64,000 nucleotides of DNA from NCBI GenBank assembly GCA_030522415.1, contig CM060104.1, forward strand, positions 24,237,325-24,301,324, in the 5' to 3' direction. Of this stretch, positions 9,553 through 21,987 are shown one piece after another; the stretch's first letter is position 1, and the number at the start of each line of letters is the position of its first letter. The position numbers and the translations under genes were made by a program. A model generated the notes under the pieces. The model had not been told where the DNA came from. It worked only from the letters and a program-made list of their open reading frames with translations, and did not search any database. Source of the stretch: Channallabes apus. Lineage: Eukaryota > Chordata > Actinopteri > Siluriformes > Clariidae.

Positions 9553-10012
9553 TTTTCGGCTGTTCAGCAGTTCTAAACACAAGCACAGTTTTTGTCCTTA
9601 ACTAAAATACTTCAATACGTTAATAATGAATTTATTTTGCTGAATAAGGTAATAAGCGATGTTTAAACCAAACCAGTAAGTTAAGTAAGTGTTCCATACA
9701 TTAAAGTACTGTGTATAACCAAGTGCCCTAGCAAACACAGTTACAGTACAGTTTACAGTACAAACAGAGTGTGTGCGCTGGGGGGATTGGAAGGTGAGTG
9801 AGAATACTCATTTACAAGACAAAAGACGGTCAGAGGCAGCGCCGTTCTAGACCAGACAACACGGGGTGGGGGGAGGGGGGCATCATGTTCGAGCACTGTT
9901 TTTACCTGGCCTTACTGTATAGTAACAGTATTGTATTTGCTGAATTGTGTTGAGGCACGCAAACCCCCAGACCACAATAAGGTGGCAATCCCTCAGGGGG
10001 AAACTAAAAAAA

Positions 10013-10016
<4 letters not shown>

Positions 10017-10093
<77 letters not shown>
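10017..10093. repeat. AT microsatellite
   Basis: About 38 uninterrupted AT units. Apparent open frames across it encode only Tyr-Ile repeats and are not genes. Confidence 0.95.
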
Positions 10094-10101
<8 letters not shown>

Positions 10102-10677
10102 TAATAAAATATCCTTAATCCAGATTTTATCAATGACATAACATTTATCTAAGCTGGATGGTCTAATTCTCAAAACCGTTTAACCTAAAGAAAAACATAA
10201 CACACTCTAACTAGAATATTTACAAAACTGAAAGGTTTTCTTATGAATAATAAAAAATACAAACTAAATTAAAACAGATGGGCTGTTGAACAGATCATAA
10301 TATGTTTTATGTTTTCTGATTATAAATGATGGATGGGTTGATTTTAGAAAGGCTAAATGAAATAGCTAGTTTTTGGTCATGTCAGTCCAGTAACTATACT
10401 ATGTAAAAGTAATTATAATATGAATTAATTAAGGGCAGGACCTAACCTAATGTTAATAATTTACACCATGATAACATTAGTATTCGTGTTTTTGTATATA
10501 TTTTTAAATGTTCAGATGAACGTTTCAGAGTATATAATTTGTCGTGTCATCTGTGATTGAGACCCATGAGTTAAATTGAAATATTTTTTATAGGTAGTAA
10601 GCCAGGTTTTAGTAACCTTGGATAAATCAGCATGAAAGCCCTCTCTCGCGCACGCGCTCTCACGCTATCTCTCGCAC

Positions 10678-10703
10678 TCACACACACACACACACACACA
10701 CAC
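10678..10703. repeat. CA microsatellite
   Basis: (CA)n run flanked by CTCTCTCGC-rich sequence. A related CTCTCTCTCGTGCGCACACA stretch near 11310 marks the second copy of the local duplication. Confidence 0.85.
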
Positions 10704-10729
10704 TGTGCACACACAGACACACACAAATA

Positions 10730-11740
10730 ATACATGAAATCGCATAAAACCAAATGAAACTAGGGTAAAAAATATGAGCAGTAAAATACAGTAGTATCCT
10801 GTAGGTGATTCCTGTCCTGTGATAACAGGCACTAACACTCTAGAACTGTTTACTTCTGTTAGTTTTGATTACAAGTGTGAATGTTTATGGGGATTAAATC
10901 TGTCTCTGCTGCTGCATCTATACACCGTTGTGATAAGTGATTGATGCCCCATCAGATCTTTAATGTGGGACATTATGCTGGTTAAATGACTAAAGACACA
11001 CTGATCCGTATGGACAGATATTTGTTCCAGATATTATGCGCCATTAATCAATTTGTTATGCCAATTTGACTTTCAGCGAAAACATCAAAAATATAACGAA
11101 AACAAACCAAAGCAGAAGTTAAATTTTAAGCTTTACTTTCAAATTCAAATTTTATTTGTCACATACACAGTGCGATATGCAGTAAAATGCTTTGGGTGCT
11201 TTAGGCGAGGCTCGAACTCGGAACTGCTTCATCTGGACTGCTTTATAAGTATCACGCGCTAACCGATTGCGCCACGGGAGCCACATGGAAGTTGGTCTTG
11301 TCAGAGTATCCTCTCTCTCGTGCGCACACACAACACATGAAATTGCGTAAAAACCTACGAAATATAAGCAGTAAAAAAAAAATCAGTAAAAATACATTAG
11401 TATAACAGGCGCTAACCCTCTGGAACTTTTTTTTACTATTGTCTCCAAGTGTTTATGGGGATTTAATCTGTCTCTGCTGCCGCATCCATTCACAGTTGTG
11501 ATAGGTGATTAATGCCCCATCAGATCTTTTGACGGGGGAGCATTATGCATGATTAAATGACTAAAGAAATACTGATCCATATGGGCAGATATTTGTTCCA
11601 GGTTGCATGCGGCATTAATTGCCTCTTATGCCACTTGTAGACTATCAGTGAAAAAAATCAGCGAAAACATCATCAAAAATATAACGAAAACAAACCCAAG
11701 CAGACGTTACATTTTGAGCTTTACTTTGCAGCAAAATATT
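10730..11740 (+). repeat. Diverged tandem duplication of about 430 bp
   Basis: Units 10730-11137 and 11336-11737 share long stretches in the same order (CATGAAAT, GATGCCCCATCAGATCT, GACAGATATTTGTTCCAG, AAAATATAACGAAAACAAAC). The offset is about 570 bases. A SINE (11138-11284) lies between the units. Confidence 0.8.
11138..11284 (-). repeat. SINE with tRNA-Ile-like head and TGTGACAAATAAA tail
   Basis: On the minus strand the head reads GGCTCCCGTGGCGCAATCGG, very like vertebrate tRNA-Ile(UAU), with a decayed body. The tail TGTGTATGTGACAAATAAAA resembles that of the SINE copy at 52546. The cloverleaf is degraded, so it is a SINE, not a tRNA gene. Confidence 0.7.
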
Positions 11741-12413
11741 ATCTATCAGTATATTAAATGGAACTAGGTAAAATACACAGTAATATAAAATACTGTACGT
11801 AGCCTGCATTTTTATTCCGTACCTACAATGGTCGGTATAGACAAATTACAGCCGCTACCTTGTCTTTAAGGATCATTTCAGGATGTCTTAAAAATATTTC
11901 ACTAACTAATTTTATTAATTCATTATTAAATAATAAATAGCATAATCATCATGGGTTGTGTATTGAGTGATTTAACAAATCTGTTTTATTAATCGGTTTG
12001 TTGTTGTTGTTTTTTCATCTATTTATGAAACTATGTTGACAATACAAGAACTGTCTGTATATTAAAGATACGGTATTGGGCTTCCTGGACACTGCAGTTA
12101 ACTGTGCCAGTCAATGCTCCATCTGGCGGAATTATACGGCATTGCAACCATCTTTTTAGAAAGCGCATGGGGGCGTTTATGGGGCGGGGCATCGTTAACT
12201 GCGTCATCGCGGGGGATCACATTCCATGCACGAAGCCTGCATTAACCCTTCATGGAATTGCCACGGAGCAGTCATGCTCCAGGCGGCTGTTTGACGTGGC
12301 TCCCACTGTATATAGCGCCACTCAGTGGTAAAAGCCAGCAAACGCACAAACCCAAATGCTGTCGCCAAGCGCCACAATGGTAAAACCGACGCTCCGATTA
12401 GGTGACCACTGTA

Positions 12414-13160
12414 TGATGACGTTTAACAGTGTTGTAATAGTGTCCCATTTCTTAGGGGAAATATTTAAACCCTTCCCCATTCCACTTCGTTTCAAGGGAG
12501 AAGGGGAAAGGGCGAGGGGTAGGGGAAGAAAATAGAATTGGGATTGGGCTTTACTTTTCCCACTGCAATGTTGAATGAGGATAGATTTGTATTAGTTATG
12601 ACTTTAGTAGATAAAAAAAAGAACTAATTAAAAATGTCAGCAGTGCTGCAGATTCCTAAACCTATCCTGATAAGGTTGTTTTCATGGTTACAGGTTAGTA
12701 TGATGAGATTGTTTATGTGCTGTATAATTCTAATGATAAAAACTGTATGGAATTCTACTTACATTCTAAAAACATAGAATATTCCAAAAGAAAACATTTC
12801 TAGTCTTTCTTTTACAGTAGTTGTTGTTGTGGTGGTGTCCTGTCCATTTCAGATTTCCCTACACTCTGTTTTGTAAAGCAGGGAAAGTAGGACGAGGTGG
12901 ATTACAATAACATGTCAAATACATGTCAACATGTCTAATAGAAGATCAACAGGATCTCTGTTTGAGATACTGCAAAAAGAGTTTAAAAGACTTTTAGATC
13001 TATAAAAGTGATAACTTGGATAGTTTACCTTTGCAGAATTCCAGGTATGGTTCAATCTTCTAATTTAATAATTCAAATATTTCCTAAATGTAGGAAAGGA
13101 GAAATAGTGTAAAGAGAGAGATTTTTACACTTTCGTATATTTATGCTGGTTATACAATGT
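12414..13160. other. No gene seen
   Basis: AT-rich sequence with a G/A-rich patch (GAAGGGGAAAGGGCGAGGGG, about 12499-12520) facing its own pyrimidine-rich complement (CCCTTCCCC, 12471). No supported ORF. Confidence 0.4.
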
Positions 13161-13162
13161 TA

Positions 13163-13411
13163 TACTTTAGATGGCCTTTCTGTTCCATCAAGTGCAACAG
13201 TGAAAGACCTCAGTGTGATTATAGATTCTAGTCTTTCATTTGAAGCTCATGTACACAATATCACCAGGATAGCATTTTTCCACTAAACGATGCAGAAAAA
13301 CTAATTCATGCTTTTATCACCTCTAGGTTAGATTATTGTAACACCTTACTTTCTGGATGTTCAACTATCTGCATCAACAAGCTTCAGTTAGTTCAGAATG
13401 CAGCAGATAAA
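13163..13411 (+). pseudogene. Short fragment of L2-type reverse transcriptase C-terminus
   Basis: The translated stretch reads VKDLSVIIDSSLSF, then ITRIAFF, then [17 protein letters not shown] and KLQLVQNAA. These are the same blocks as in the C-terminal half of the LINE at 5392-6724. A deletion removes the part between the ITRIAFF and EKLIHAF blocks. It is on the opposite strand to its neighbour at 13665 and is a separate, older insertion. Confidence 0.8.
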
Positions 13412-13664
13412 TATATATATTTTTAAATTATAGACAATTTTACAAACAAAGCAAAAACTGTGAATAAAATTAAAATTACACAATCAGAAATCTGAAAATC
13501 TGACACATTTACATCAAATAGTTTAATTATAATATTTTAATTATAATATATATTGAATATAGTTTATTAACTAAGTTTTATTACATCATATATTTTTTTT
13601 GTTTAAATTCAGGTTATGTTAAAATATTAATTTAAAGACTATTTATGGTATGAGGCAGACTAAA

Positions 13665-16130
13665 ATGTACATTTACATATAGGCATTTGGCAGACGCTCT
13701 TATCCAGAGTGACTTACAAAAGTGCTTTAAAGTTTACATCACTGGATACATACTGGGTTAATTAAGTTAATAACTAAGTGCCATTAGTCCAGCACAACTG
13801 GGAAGAGGGATTTTTTTTTTGGGGGGGGGGGGCAGAACAGAAAAGAGCCTGGATGAATGCCGCCCTCGATCCCTGAGAGATGGTGGGTTGAGGCGGGCAG
13901 AGCAGAGAGGTAAGTGGGTGCTGGGCCATTTTTAGCTTTGTAGGCAAGCATCAGCGTTTTGAATTTGATGCGGGAAGCTACAGGAAGCCAGTGCAGGGAG
14001 CGGAGGAGTGGGGTGGTGTGGGAGAACTTGGGGAGGTTAAAAACGAGACGTGCTGCTGCATTCTGGATCAGTTGCAGAGGACGAATCATGGACAGAGGCA
14101 GACCTGCCAGGAGTGAGTTGCAGTAGTCCAGTCTTGAAATAACAAGGGACTGAACAAGCACCTGAGTAGCCTGTGAAGAAAGAAATGGGCGAATTCTTCT
14201 GATATTGGAAAGAAGAAATCTACAAGAGCGAGTAAGGTTAGCGATGTTTGGGGAAAATGACAGATGATTGTCCACGGTTACCCCAAGATTACGGGCAGTG
14301 GCTGAAGGAATGATTTGGTTGTTGTCCAGGGATATAACAAGGTCTTGACCTGGTGATGAGTCACAAGGGATGAAGAACAGTTCAGTTTTCCTCAGATTGA
14401 GCTTTAGCTGATGTGCAGCCATCCAGGATGAGATGTCTGCCAGACATGTTGAGATCCGGGTGGAAACCTGAGTGTCAGAGGGAGGAAAGGAGAGAGTAAG
14501 TTGGGTGTCATCTGCATAACAATGGTATGAAAATCCATGCGATGATATGACTTTACCAAGAGACCGGGTATAGAGGGAGAACAGAAGAGGACCAAGTACT
14601 GAGCCCTGTGGGACACCAGTAGAGAGTCTATGTGGGGCAGATGTAGATCCTCTCCATGTTACCTCATATGACCTATCTTCTAGGTAAGAAGCAAACCATT
14701 GCCACGCTGTTCCACAAGGCTTGTAAGAATAGATCATAGAATCTTGTGGTTCACCGTGTCAAATGCAGCTGACAGGTCCAGGAGGATGCGAACAGATGAC
14801 AGTTTAGCAGATCTAGCAGCATGGAGCTTCTCAGTGACTGACAGAAGGGTAGGCTCTGTAGAATGTGCCACTTTGAATCCAGATTGGTTGGGATCATTAA
14901 GGTTGTTCTGTGAGAGATGAAGAGACATTTGGTTATAAACAGCTCTTTCAAGAATTTTGGGAATAAAAGAGAGAAGTGATACCGGACGATAGTTGTTAAC
15001 TTCTGATTGGTCCTGGGAAGGTCCTGAGGTTCTGCTGTAGGAGTTTGGTTCGGAGCGAAGGACTGGCGGATTGCTGCAATTTTCCCATCGTAGAATGTGG
15101 CAAAATCGTCAGCAGTCAGAGAGGAAGGGGCAGGAGGAGTCGGTGGGTTGAGTAGTGAGGAGAAGATGTTGTGGAGTTTGCCAGGATCATGTGCAGAGGC
15201 TTCCAGCTTTTCTCTGAAGAAGGTAGTTTTGGCAGAAGTCACGTCACATGAGAATTTGGAGAGAAGAGTCTGGTAAGAGATGAGATCTGCATCAAGTTGC
15301 GATTTCTTCCATCTTCTCTCTGCAGTTCTTAATTCTCTCCTGTTGTTGTGTTGTACATCAGATAGCCAAGGAGCAGGACAAGACGTCTTCCTTGTTTTAG
15401 ATGACAGCGGGCAAAGGAGATCTATGGATGAGGAGAGAGAGGAGAGGAAAGTTTCAGTCACAGTCTCTAGTGGTAGAGAGGAGAAGGAGTCTGGGTCTGG
15501 GAGGGATGATAGGGTGCATGAAGACACAGAGGAGGTGGAGACAGAGTGAAGGTTTCTGCGAGAAAAAGAGACATTTTGATGGTTAGGTTTACATAGAATA
15601 GGAAGGGTTATGGTGAAGGATACCAGGTAATGATCAGATTTATGAAGAGGAATAGTAGTGATATCTGTGACTGGGCAAGGGCGGCAAAAAACGAGATCGA
15701 GAGAATTCCCTGCCTTGTGTGTCGGAGGGCAGCTGTTTAGAGTTAAAGAGAAGGAGTTAAGTGAGGGAGAAGGAAAGATGATTGGAGTTTGTCAGATGGA
15801 AGGTTGAAATCTCCTAGAACAGTGACAGGAGTTTTAGCAGAAGGAAAAAGACTAAGAAGAATGTCCATTTTTTTTTTATCTAGAAAGTTTCCTAGAGAGC
15901 CAGGAGGACGGTAAATAACTAAGATGTGGAGGTTAATTGGAGAGGTTACCTTAACTGCATGAAAAACTGAGATGAGACAGGGGGATTTGGCGAGAAGGAC
16001 CATCTCTTGGACAACAGGAGACCTGTACCACCACCTCTACCAGTTTCTCGTAGAGAGTGAGAGAATACATATGCAGAGGATAGGGCAGCCGTTGTAGCTG
16101 AGTTAATAAGCATATGCTGCAACAAAGTTA
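13665..16130 (-). mobile_element. L2-type LINE, 5'-truncated, frameshifted
   Basis: The 3' end at about 13665 carries the common fish L2 tail (GGCATTTGGCAGACGCTCTTATCCA, seen reversed in context at 13680). Upstream on the minus strand come RT, the linker and the endonuclease C-terminus, with the copy ending at about 16130. Its subfamily differs from the LINE at 4598-6724. Confidence 0.85.
13784..16003 (-). pseudogene. Endonuclease-reverse transcriptase ORF2 of L2-type LINE, broken
   Basis: Blocks occur in several frames. The endonuclease end is at 15743-16003 (LVIYRPPGS, VLGDFNLPSD, the latter holding a catalytic D/N pair). The linker with a WLSDVQHNNRRELR segment is at 14950-15527. RT begins at 14734-14928 ([24 protein letters not shown]) and continues in another frame at 13784-14737 ([13 protein letters not shown], catalytic [37 protein letters not shown]). 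At least two frameshifts separate these. A poly-G/T run near 13814 ends the frame. The copy is inactive. Confidence 0.85.
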
Positions 16131-18330
16131 GTCAAGAATCTAGATAGCAAGTGCAGAGAATTGACTCAAACTCTTGTTTACCAAGAAATTACAAGGGTTA
16201 TAGACAATTACGTCAGTCTAGCATGTGTCTTCAACCTTTCTCTGTCAGTTCTCACAGACCAAGATGCTTTTACTCACACAGCAGAGGCAGATCTCCCAGA
16301 AACCTCATCTACCCTCCAGTACTGACTCATTGCCCTGCACTGGTGGTAGGTGAGCTCTATAACTGCCAATCTGCTGTAAAGAAAGCAGATTTTATCTCTG
16401 CCCTAGCTACGCATTACTCTTTTGACTTTCTGGCACTGTAATGCTATTTAAAAATAAATTAATAAATAAAACCACTCTCTGACAAGTAGTGTAAAGGAAT
16501 TGCATTCCCATTTGCATCTCTGAGGTCATGCAAATGAAAGGGGCGAATAGCCCCCAACATTGCAACTGAAATTGAAGCAAATTGAAAAGATGCAGTCATG
16601 TGGTGTATGTGTCTCGGAGGATAAATGTGATAGACTCTGCTGGTTGATAGTTCTCATCTTAATAGGAGAGTGAACAGAACCTGTAGGACATTTTATTTAA
16701 TGTATAAAAAGTATTAAGTATTAAATTAATAAAAGTATGTGATATGATTTATTTTATAGTATATATGTGACTAATTTATACAAAATCATTTGCTCTCTCT
16801 TTTTGAGCTTCCATGTTATTATTCTTTATGACAACTCTTATGTGTTATTTTGTTGTTATTACAGATGTCGCCATTAAAAACGCATGTTTCGAGAAAAGGG
16901 GTCGCGCGGCAAGCTGTGAAAATAACCTTCATTACCTGTAGGGGGGAGTTGTGTTTCAGTCTTAAGTATTGTGTGTCTACTGAAGCCGAAAATGTGTTCT
17001 CTCTCTTAGGCACCCATTGACAGCAAGCGACAGAGCTCATAAACGTGTCGAGCTCAAACTGTAAATACAGATATGTATTTATTCTTCATTTTCTTCTCCT
17101 TCAGTGATACTTCTTTAACTGCGCTTTCTCCATTCAATATTATTATTATTAGTAGTAGTGCTCCGAATTTATTATTATTGTTATTATTATTGTATAATAA
17201 TACTACTAATAAAAAATATATGTTGGCCTAAAACAATATTGTTTTATTGTGTTTATGAGCTTTAAATATACACTAAACAATAAACACTGCCTTTTGCAAA
17301 GTGAAAGTGAGTTACGCGTGCAGCTTTTTGATCAAAAGGCTGATAAACACGTGCACAGATATGAGCAGATTTATCGATAAAACTACAGACATGAAATGAA
17401 ACAAACAAAAATATATGCTACTCGCTGAATACAACGTGACAGCATGCAGAATCCCCGGGCTTTGACTGCGCTTCCTCCATTCATTAGTACTGTAGTAGTA
17501 CACACAAAAAAAATTCTGGGTTTCTGTAAACACGTCGTTGGGTTGTTTATGTTGGGTCAAAATTCTGTTTAATTTCAGGTACTTTAATCACATGGTTGGG
17601 TTGCTTTTGCTATGAATACTAAAAGTGCTGCATGATTAAACTCAATGCAAAAATGGAAAAAGAAAAGTATCAAATCCAACTATTAAGTCTGATTCAATTG
17701 CTATCATTAACCATTTTTATTTTTTATCTATTTTAGGCAAAGACGTCCGCTCTCTTCTTAATTCATCATCTAAAACTCCCTACAGTATTTGCCAACAACG
17801 GACACAGTTTGATAAATTCACACCTATTGTGAATGAAAGGTGAGAAGAGATTCCGCAGAATCTTCTGACACACTGCTTGCTCTGAAGGACTTGACAAGAA
17901 TATAGAGGATAAGAATAATATTTATAATAACATAATTAATTAAATAATAAAATTTTATCAAATAAGAACTTTATCTAAAAGCCAGACCGACCAAATTTCT
18001 CATTCATTGCTGAAGTAGTTAAATATGCTTTTACTGTAGATACTTAGGTTACATTTTAAAAGTACAATTGCAAGTAAATTACAAACTCCATGTATAAAAC
18101 AGTATTAGACACATATATATGGTAGTATATAAAATGAAAAAGCTCAACGAGTGCTCAAATGTAAAGCAAACGCAATTATTAATTTATTGTGTATATTTAA
18201 CTTCATTCAGCCGTTTAAGTTATATGAAAAATAACGTGCCTACCAGCCCACTATTATTTTCTGTTCAAATTTAAAGATGCATATGTACAAAAAGACGAAT
18301 ACAAAGAATACAAAAGTGTACGTAAAAATA
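16131..18330. other. No gene seen; contains a dispersed repeat
   Basis: AT-rich sequence. An open stretch at 16151-16441 (96 codons) has no recognisable domain and is not called. Bases 17225-17410 are a dispersed repeat (TAAACAATAAACACTG...GATATGAGCAGATTTATCGA), present again at 30755-30890. Confidence 0.4.
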
Positions 18331-18463
18331 TTTTACAAAGTTAGCCTAATCCAATATTGTTTCCAATGCTGAAGCAAACATGATTTTGTTTTAGAAGAAG
18401 TTGTTTCTGTTTTAGCCGGAGTCGGGGGCTGTTTATCTCTGCCTGCGGCACCCAGACTGTCCG

Positions 18464-18727
18464 CTATGGGAATAACGCTGCTCTCACACTCTCTAAAGTC
18501 TGGATGCGCTCCTCTAACGCTGATATCTTCTCCGTCAGAGTGCTCACTAACACACACCTATCACAAATAAAGTTATCGCTAATGACGGAGGAAGAATGTC
18601 TAAACATCCTGCACTCCACACACTGAACGAGCTGAACAGTAGACGTTATAACGTACCTCTGTGTCGGAGTTTTAGTTGTTTGGAGCTGAATTCCGTTTGT
18701 TGTTCTTAGACGAGGAAACTCGCGCAT
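18464..18727 (-). pseudogene. LINE ORF1-like fragment, zinc finger plus coiled coil
   Basis: The 87-residue stretch contains a Cys pattern CVEC...CDRC spaced like the treble-clef/PHD-like finger found in ORF1 proteins of fish non-LTR elements. It is followed by a heptad-rich coiled coil (LTEKISALEERIQTLES). Known for the class: such ORF1 proteins bind the LINE RNA. No RT lies next to it, so this is a decayed 5' piece. Sequence at 18333-18395 recurs inverted at 23675-23740. Confidence 0.55.
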
Positions 18728-18946
18728 TCTCCAAAAATCGCAGAAAAAAGGCGAAGCCGAACAGTATGAAGATGTAAAAGCTAGTTGCTATTAATATTAT
18801 TATTGTATAAATGAAAAAGCTATGTAATTTAAACGCTGATACAAACGCGAAACTTTCGCGGCAACGATACAAAAACAGGAAGCTACGTCACCAACAGGAA
18901 GTCTTCTTCAGGAAGTGCTGTATATCAGTAAACACATACTGTATAT

Positions 18947-19912
18947 CAGTGGTTCTCAACCTGTGGCCCGTCACAAATGCAAATGCGGGCCACGATGCTG
19001 ACCACGTAAAAAAATTTCCCAGGCCACAGTTGTAAATAAGAAACCTGTTCTTAATCTGTCTTGCCTGGTTAAGTAAAGGTAAATAAAAAAAATAAAAATT
19101 TAATTTATAATTTCAAAATAAATAAAATTATAATAATAAATGGTTTTACAATTTATTTTAAAAAATGTATTAAACAAATAAATGTATTAAACAAACTTTG
19201 AACTATATTTTTGTCACATAAAATCATTTTCGTGATCATGTTTTCATATATGCGCAGAACTAACGCAACTATGAACTGATGCAATTACACAGTTAATACG
19301 GAACGCGCACACAATTACAAGCGCTGACAGATTTAAAACAATCAACTAACGATTAAAATGGACAAATTTGTTATTAGAGGAGAAAAAAGGCGAATTTCAC
19401 CAAATTGGTCGACTCCCGACAACATCAGGTGTCCCATTAATGTTAAGTAGAATTATACTCTCTAATGATAATAATACATCTAATTGTAATAATTTTGCAG
19501 GCTCGATTCCCGTCTCTGTGTGCATGGAGTTTGCATGTTCTCCCCGTGCTTGGTGGGTTTCCTCCGGGTACTCCGGTTTCCTCCCACAGTCCATAGACAT
19601 GTAGGTTAGGTTAATTGACATTCCAAATTGCCCGTAGTGTGAGTATGTGTGTTTGCCCTGCGATGGATTCGCACCCTGTCCAGGGTGTACTCTGCCTTGT
19701 GCCCTAAGTTTCCTGGGATAGGCTCCAGGCCCCCGCGACCCTGTATATAAGGATAAAGCAGTACAGAAAATGAATGAATGAATGTAATAATTTTAGATAC
19801 ATAATATCTGGTTATTGAACATTGATGTCATATGTAAATAATATGCGGCCCGTGAGACTTGAACGTGGTGAACATGGTGTGGCCCACTGCAAAAAAAGGT
19901 TGAGAATCACTG
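18947..19912. mobile_element. hAT MITE with nested SINE
   Basis: The TIRs are CAGTGGTTCTCAACCT at 18947 and its inverse AGGTTGAGAATCACTG ending 19912. The 8-bp flanks are CTGTATAT and CTGTATAC (7 of 8), a hAT-type target duplication. No transposase. The interior repeats the words 'GGCC(A/C)G(T/C)' typical of this fish family near both ends and holds a SINE at 19498-19790. Confidence 0.85.
19498..19790 (+). repeat. SINE family B, head-truncated copy
   Basis: It matches 60232-60545 (GGCTCGATTCCCGTCTCTGTG...CCCTGTCCAGGGTG...AATGAATGAATG) but lacks the tRNA-like first 60 bases. It ends in GAAT/TGAA tandem units. Confidence 0.85.
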
Positions 19913-20214
19913 CTGTATACACATAAAAACATGATATATTTAGTAAATTTGTGAATTACACTCAAAGTAATTATGAAGTCTAATTTGATTGTTGTAAATC
20001 AAACATTTTATTTCTATTTATTCTATGTTTTGCTGGCGAAATACATTTTAGGCGTCTGCTCGATCTTGTTAAATCGCTTTAAACCCCTAAATTCTGCCAA
20101 TTCCCCCATCCGCAAAACCGGTTTGATTACTTCACACCTACATCAAAGGTGAGAAGAGGGATTATAGTAACTGAAACGCATGTTGTACAGTATATACAAC
20201 ACGACAGCGCACTA

Positions 20215-20980
20215 AGATTCAAGATTCAAGATTCAAAGAACTTTATTGATCCCAAAGGGAAATTGCTTATGCTCGGTTACAGGTGCTCACAGTTGTTTAA
20301 CTAAGGAAGGTAATAAAGGTAATAAATAATAATACCAAAAAAAAAAAAAAAAAAAATGGGTAAGTATTAGTGTCCTGTTGTATACCAGTCAGTGAAAAAA
20401 TCCACATACATGTCTGTATGAGTTACAGATAAGAGTTGTAAAGTTTTATGGCCGTTGGGAGAAAGGATCTTCTGTGACGCTCGGTGGAACACTTGATAGT
20501 AATCAGTCTCTGGCTGAAACTGCTCCTCTGTTCAGCCAAAACACTGTATAGCGGGTGAGAAGGATTGTTCACAATGGATTGTACTTTGGACAGAATCCTC
20601 CTCTTCGCTACTACATCCACCGAGTCAAGCTCCATGCCTAGCACAGATCCGGCCTTTTTAATGGACTTGTCCAGTTTGTTCTTATCAGACACCTTAATGT
20701 TACCACCCCAACAGACCACAGCGTAAAAAATGACACTCGCCACAACGGTCTCATAGAACATCCGTAGAATGGTATTACAGACGTTAAAAGACCTGAGCCT
20801 TCGAAGAAAGTACAATCGACTCTGGCCTTTCTTGTAGAGTGCCGTTGTGTTGAGTGACCAGTCAAGTTTGTTGTCCAGATAAACTCCCAGATATTTGTAA
20901 TCGGAGACAATGTCCACTATCTCCCCCTTGACAGATATAGGAGTCACAGGGGTCTTGCTTCTCCTAAAGTCTACCACCAT
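20215..20980 (-). pseudogene. Rex-like (CR1/L2 group) LINE, 3' fragment of reverse transcriptase
   Basis: Minus-strand codons 20980-20423 give 185 residues of RT C-terminus: VVDFRR, DYKYLGVYLDNKLDW, LYFLRRLRSF, MFYETVVASVIFYAVVCWGG, and a conserved end RHRRSFLPTAIKLYN. The 3' UTR ends in GATCAATAAAGTTCTTTGAATCTTG-type sequence and tandem GAATCTT units (20216-20236). Everything before the thumb region is missing. A related fragment lies at 60913-61430. Confidence 0.8.
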
Positions 20981-21428
20981 CTCCTTTGTTTTCCTGATGT
21001 TGAGTTGTAGGTGATTACGCTCACACCAGGAGCGTAATCACCTACAATCACTATCAGCCTATAATCACTATCAGCCTATAATCCTATAAACCTATAATCA
21101 CTATCAGCCTTTTGACAAAAATGCTGCCTTTTGTAAAGTGAAAGGACTTAATATGATAAAATAATATATATATTGTTCATTCATGTTTTCTGATGATGGC
21201 GACACAGTTTTAAATAAGATATGTTAGTATATTCACGAATCAGGACATTCGCATAGTTAACACTATAAGAACATGAACATGTCCTACTATCAGGACATGA
21301 AATTAATTTCAAGACCATTTAAACCGAGGCATTTCCATGTCTTTCATTGTATTGTCCATGTTAAGACATTACAAAAACTTTATAAGAAACTTTTAAAGCA
21401 CGAATTTGGGCATCTCATTTCATCATTA
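20981..21428. other. Spacer with short inverted and direct repeats
   Basis: GGTGATTACGCTC and its inverse flank ACACCAGG at 21009-21045, a hairpin at the truncated LINE's 5' edge. After it, units of CCTATAATCACTATCAG repeat three times (21055-21108). No gene. Confidence 0.5.
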
Positions 21429-21987
21429 CACCGCATTCCAAATTATTATGCAAATTGGATGTAAGTGTCAAACATTAAATGTTTAGTTTTTAAATTAAAC
21501 TCATGGATGGTGTTGTGTCTCAGGGCTCTTTGGATCACTGAAATGAATCTCAGACACATATGATAATTAGTTTTCCAGATAAGCCCAATTAAAGAAAAAA
21601 GGTTGAAGAAGGTTGTTCCACATTATTAAGTATGCCACAGGTTTCAAGCAATATGGGAAAGGAAAAGGATCTCTAGATTAGAGCATAAAAAAGTGTCAAA
21701 TTGGACAAGGTATGAAAACATTAGATATTTCACGAAAACTCATCGTACTGTGAAGACATTCAGGGCTGATTCAGAGCACAGACAGTTTCGTGCAGATAAA
21801 GGCAGAATGAGGAAGGTTTCTGCCAGACAAATTAATCAGATTAAGAGTGCAGCTGCTGAAATGCCATTAAAAGCATCAAACGGGTATTTGAAGCTGCTGG
21901 TGCCTCTGGAGTCCCGCGAACCTCAAGGTGTAGGATCCTTTAGAGGCTTGCAGTTGTGCATAAACCTACTATTTGGCCACCCTTAAC

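Larger units (their letters stand above)
7445..12308. mobile_element. 4.86-kb TA-flanked insertion with 26-bp TIRs, gene-bearing
   Basis: The left end (7445-7470) begins CAGTGGGAGCCAC, and the right end (12283-12308) is its inverted counterpart, about 22 of 26 bases matching. TA is duplicated at 7443-7444 and 12309-12310. The related copy near 59400-59450 has the unoccupied site, TAGTTATATAGCG, exactly as predicted after removing the insert and one TA. No transposase was seen inside. The interior holds a CTCF-like site, a promoter plus two-exon unit (7690-9150), microsatellites, a tandem duplication and a tRNA-headed SINE. TA duplication suggests mobilisation by a Tc1/mariner-type enzyme (inference). 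Confidence 0.7.
6950..12411. mobile_element. Copy of a TA-flanked MITE family, split by a 4.86-kb insertion
   Basis: Parts at 6950-7444 and 12309-12411 match the element at 59314-60164. The right end (CACCTAATCGGAGC reversed, CCACTG then TA at 12412-12413) corresponds to the left end of that copy. The left end here is not identified. Bases 7195-7444 and 12311-12411 are contiguous in the other copy, which proves that 7445-12308 is an insertion. Confidence 0.65.

Noticed and set aside
9883..10173. ORFs on both strands across the AT run
   Set aside because: They encode Tyr-Ile repeats produced by a microsatellite.
11190..11284. Functional tRNA-Ile gene
   Set aside because: The head is tRNA-like but the arms do not pair, and a LINE-type tail follows; it is a SINE.
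16151..16441. 96-codon ORF after the LINE
   Set aside because: No domain, no splice or promoter context, composition like random sequence.
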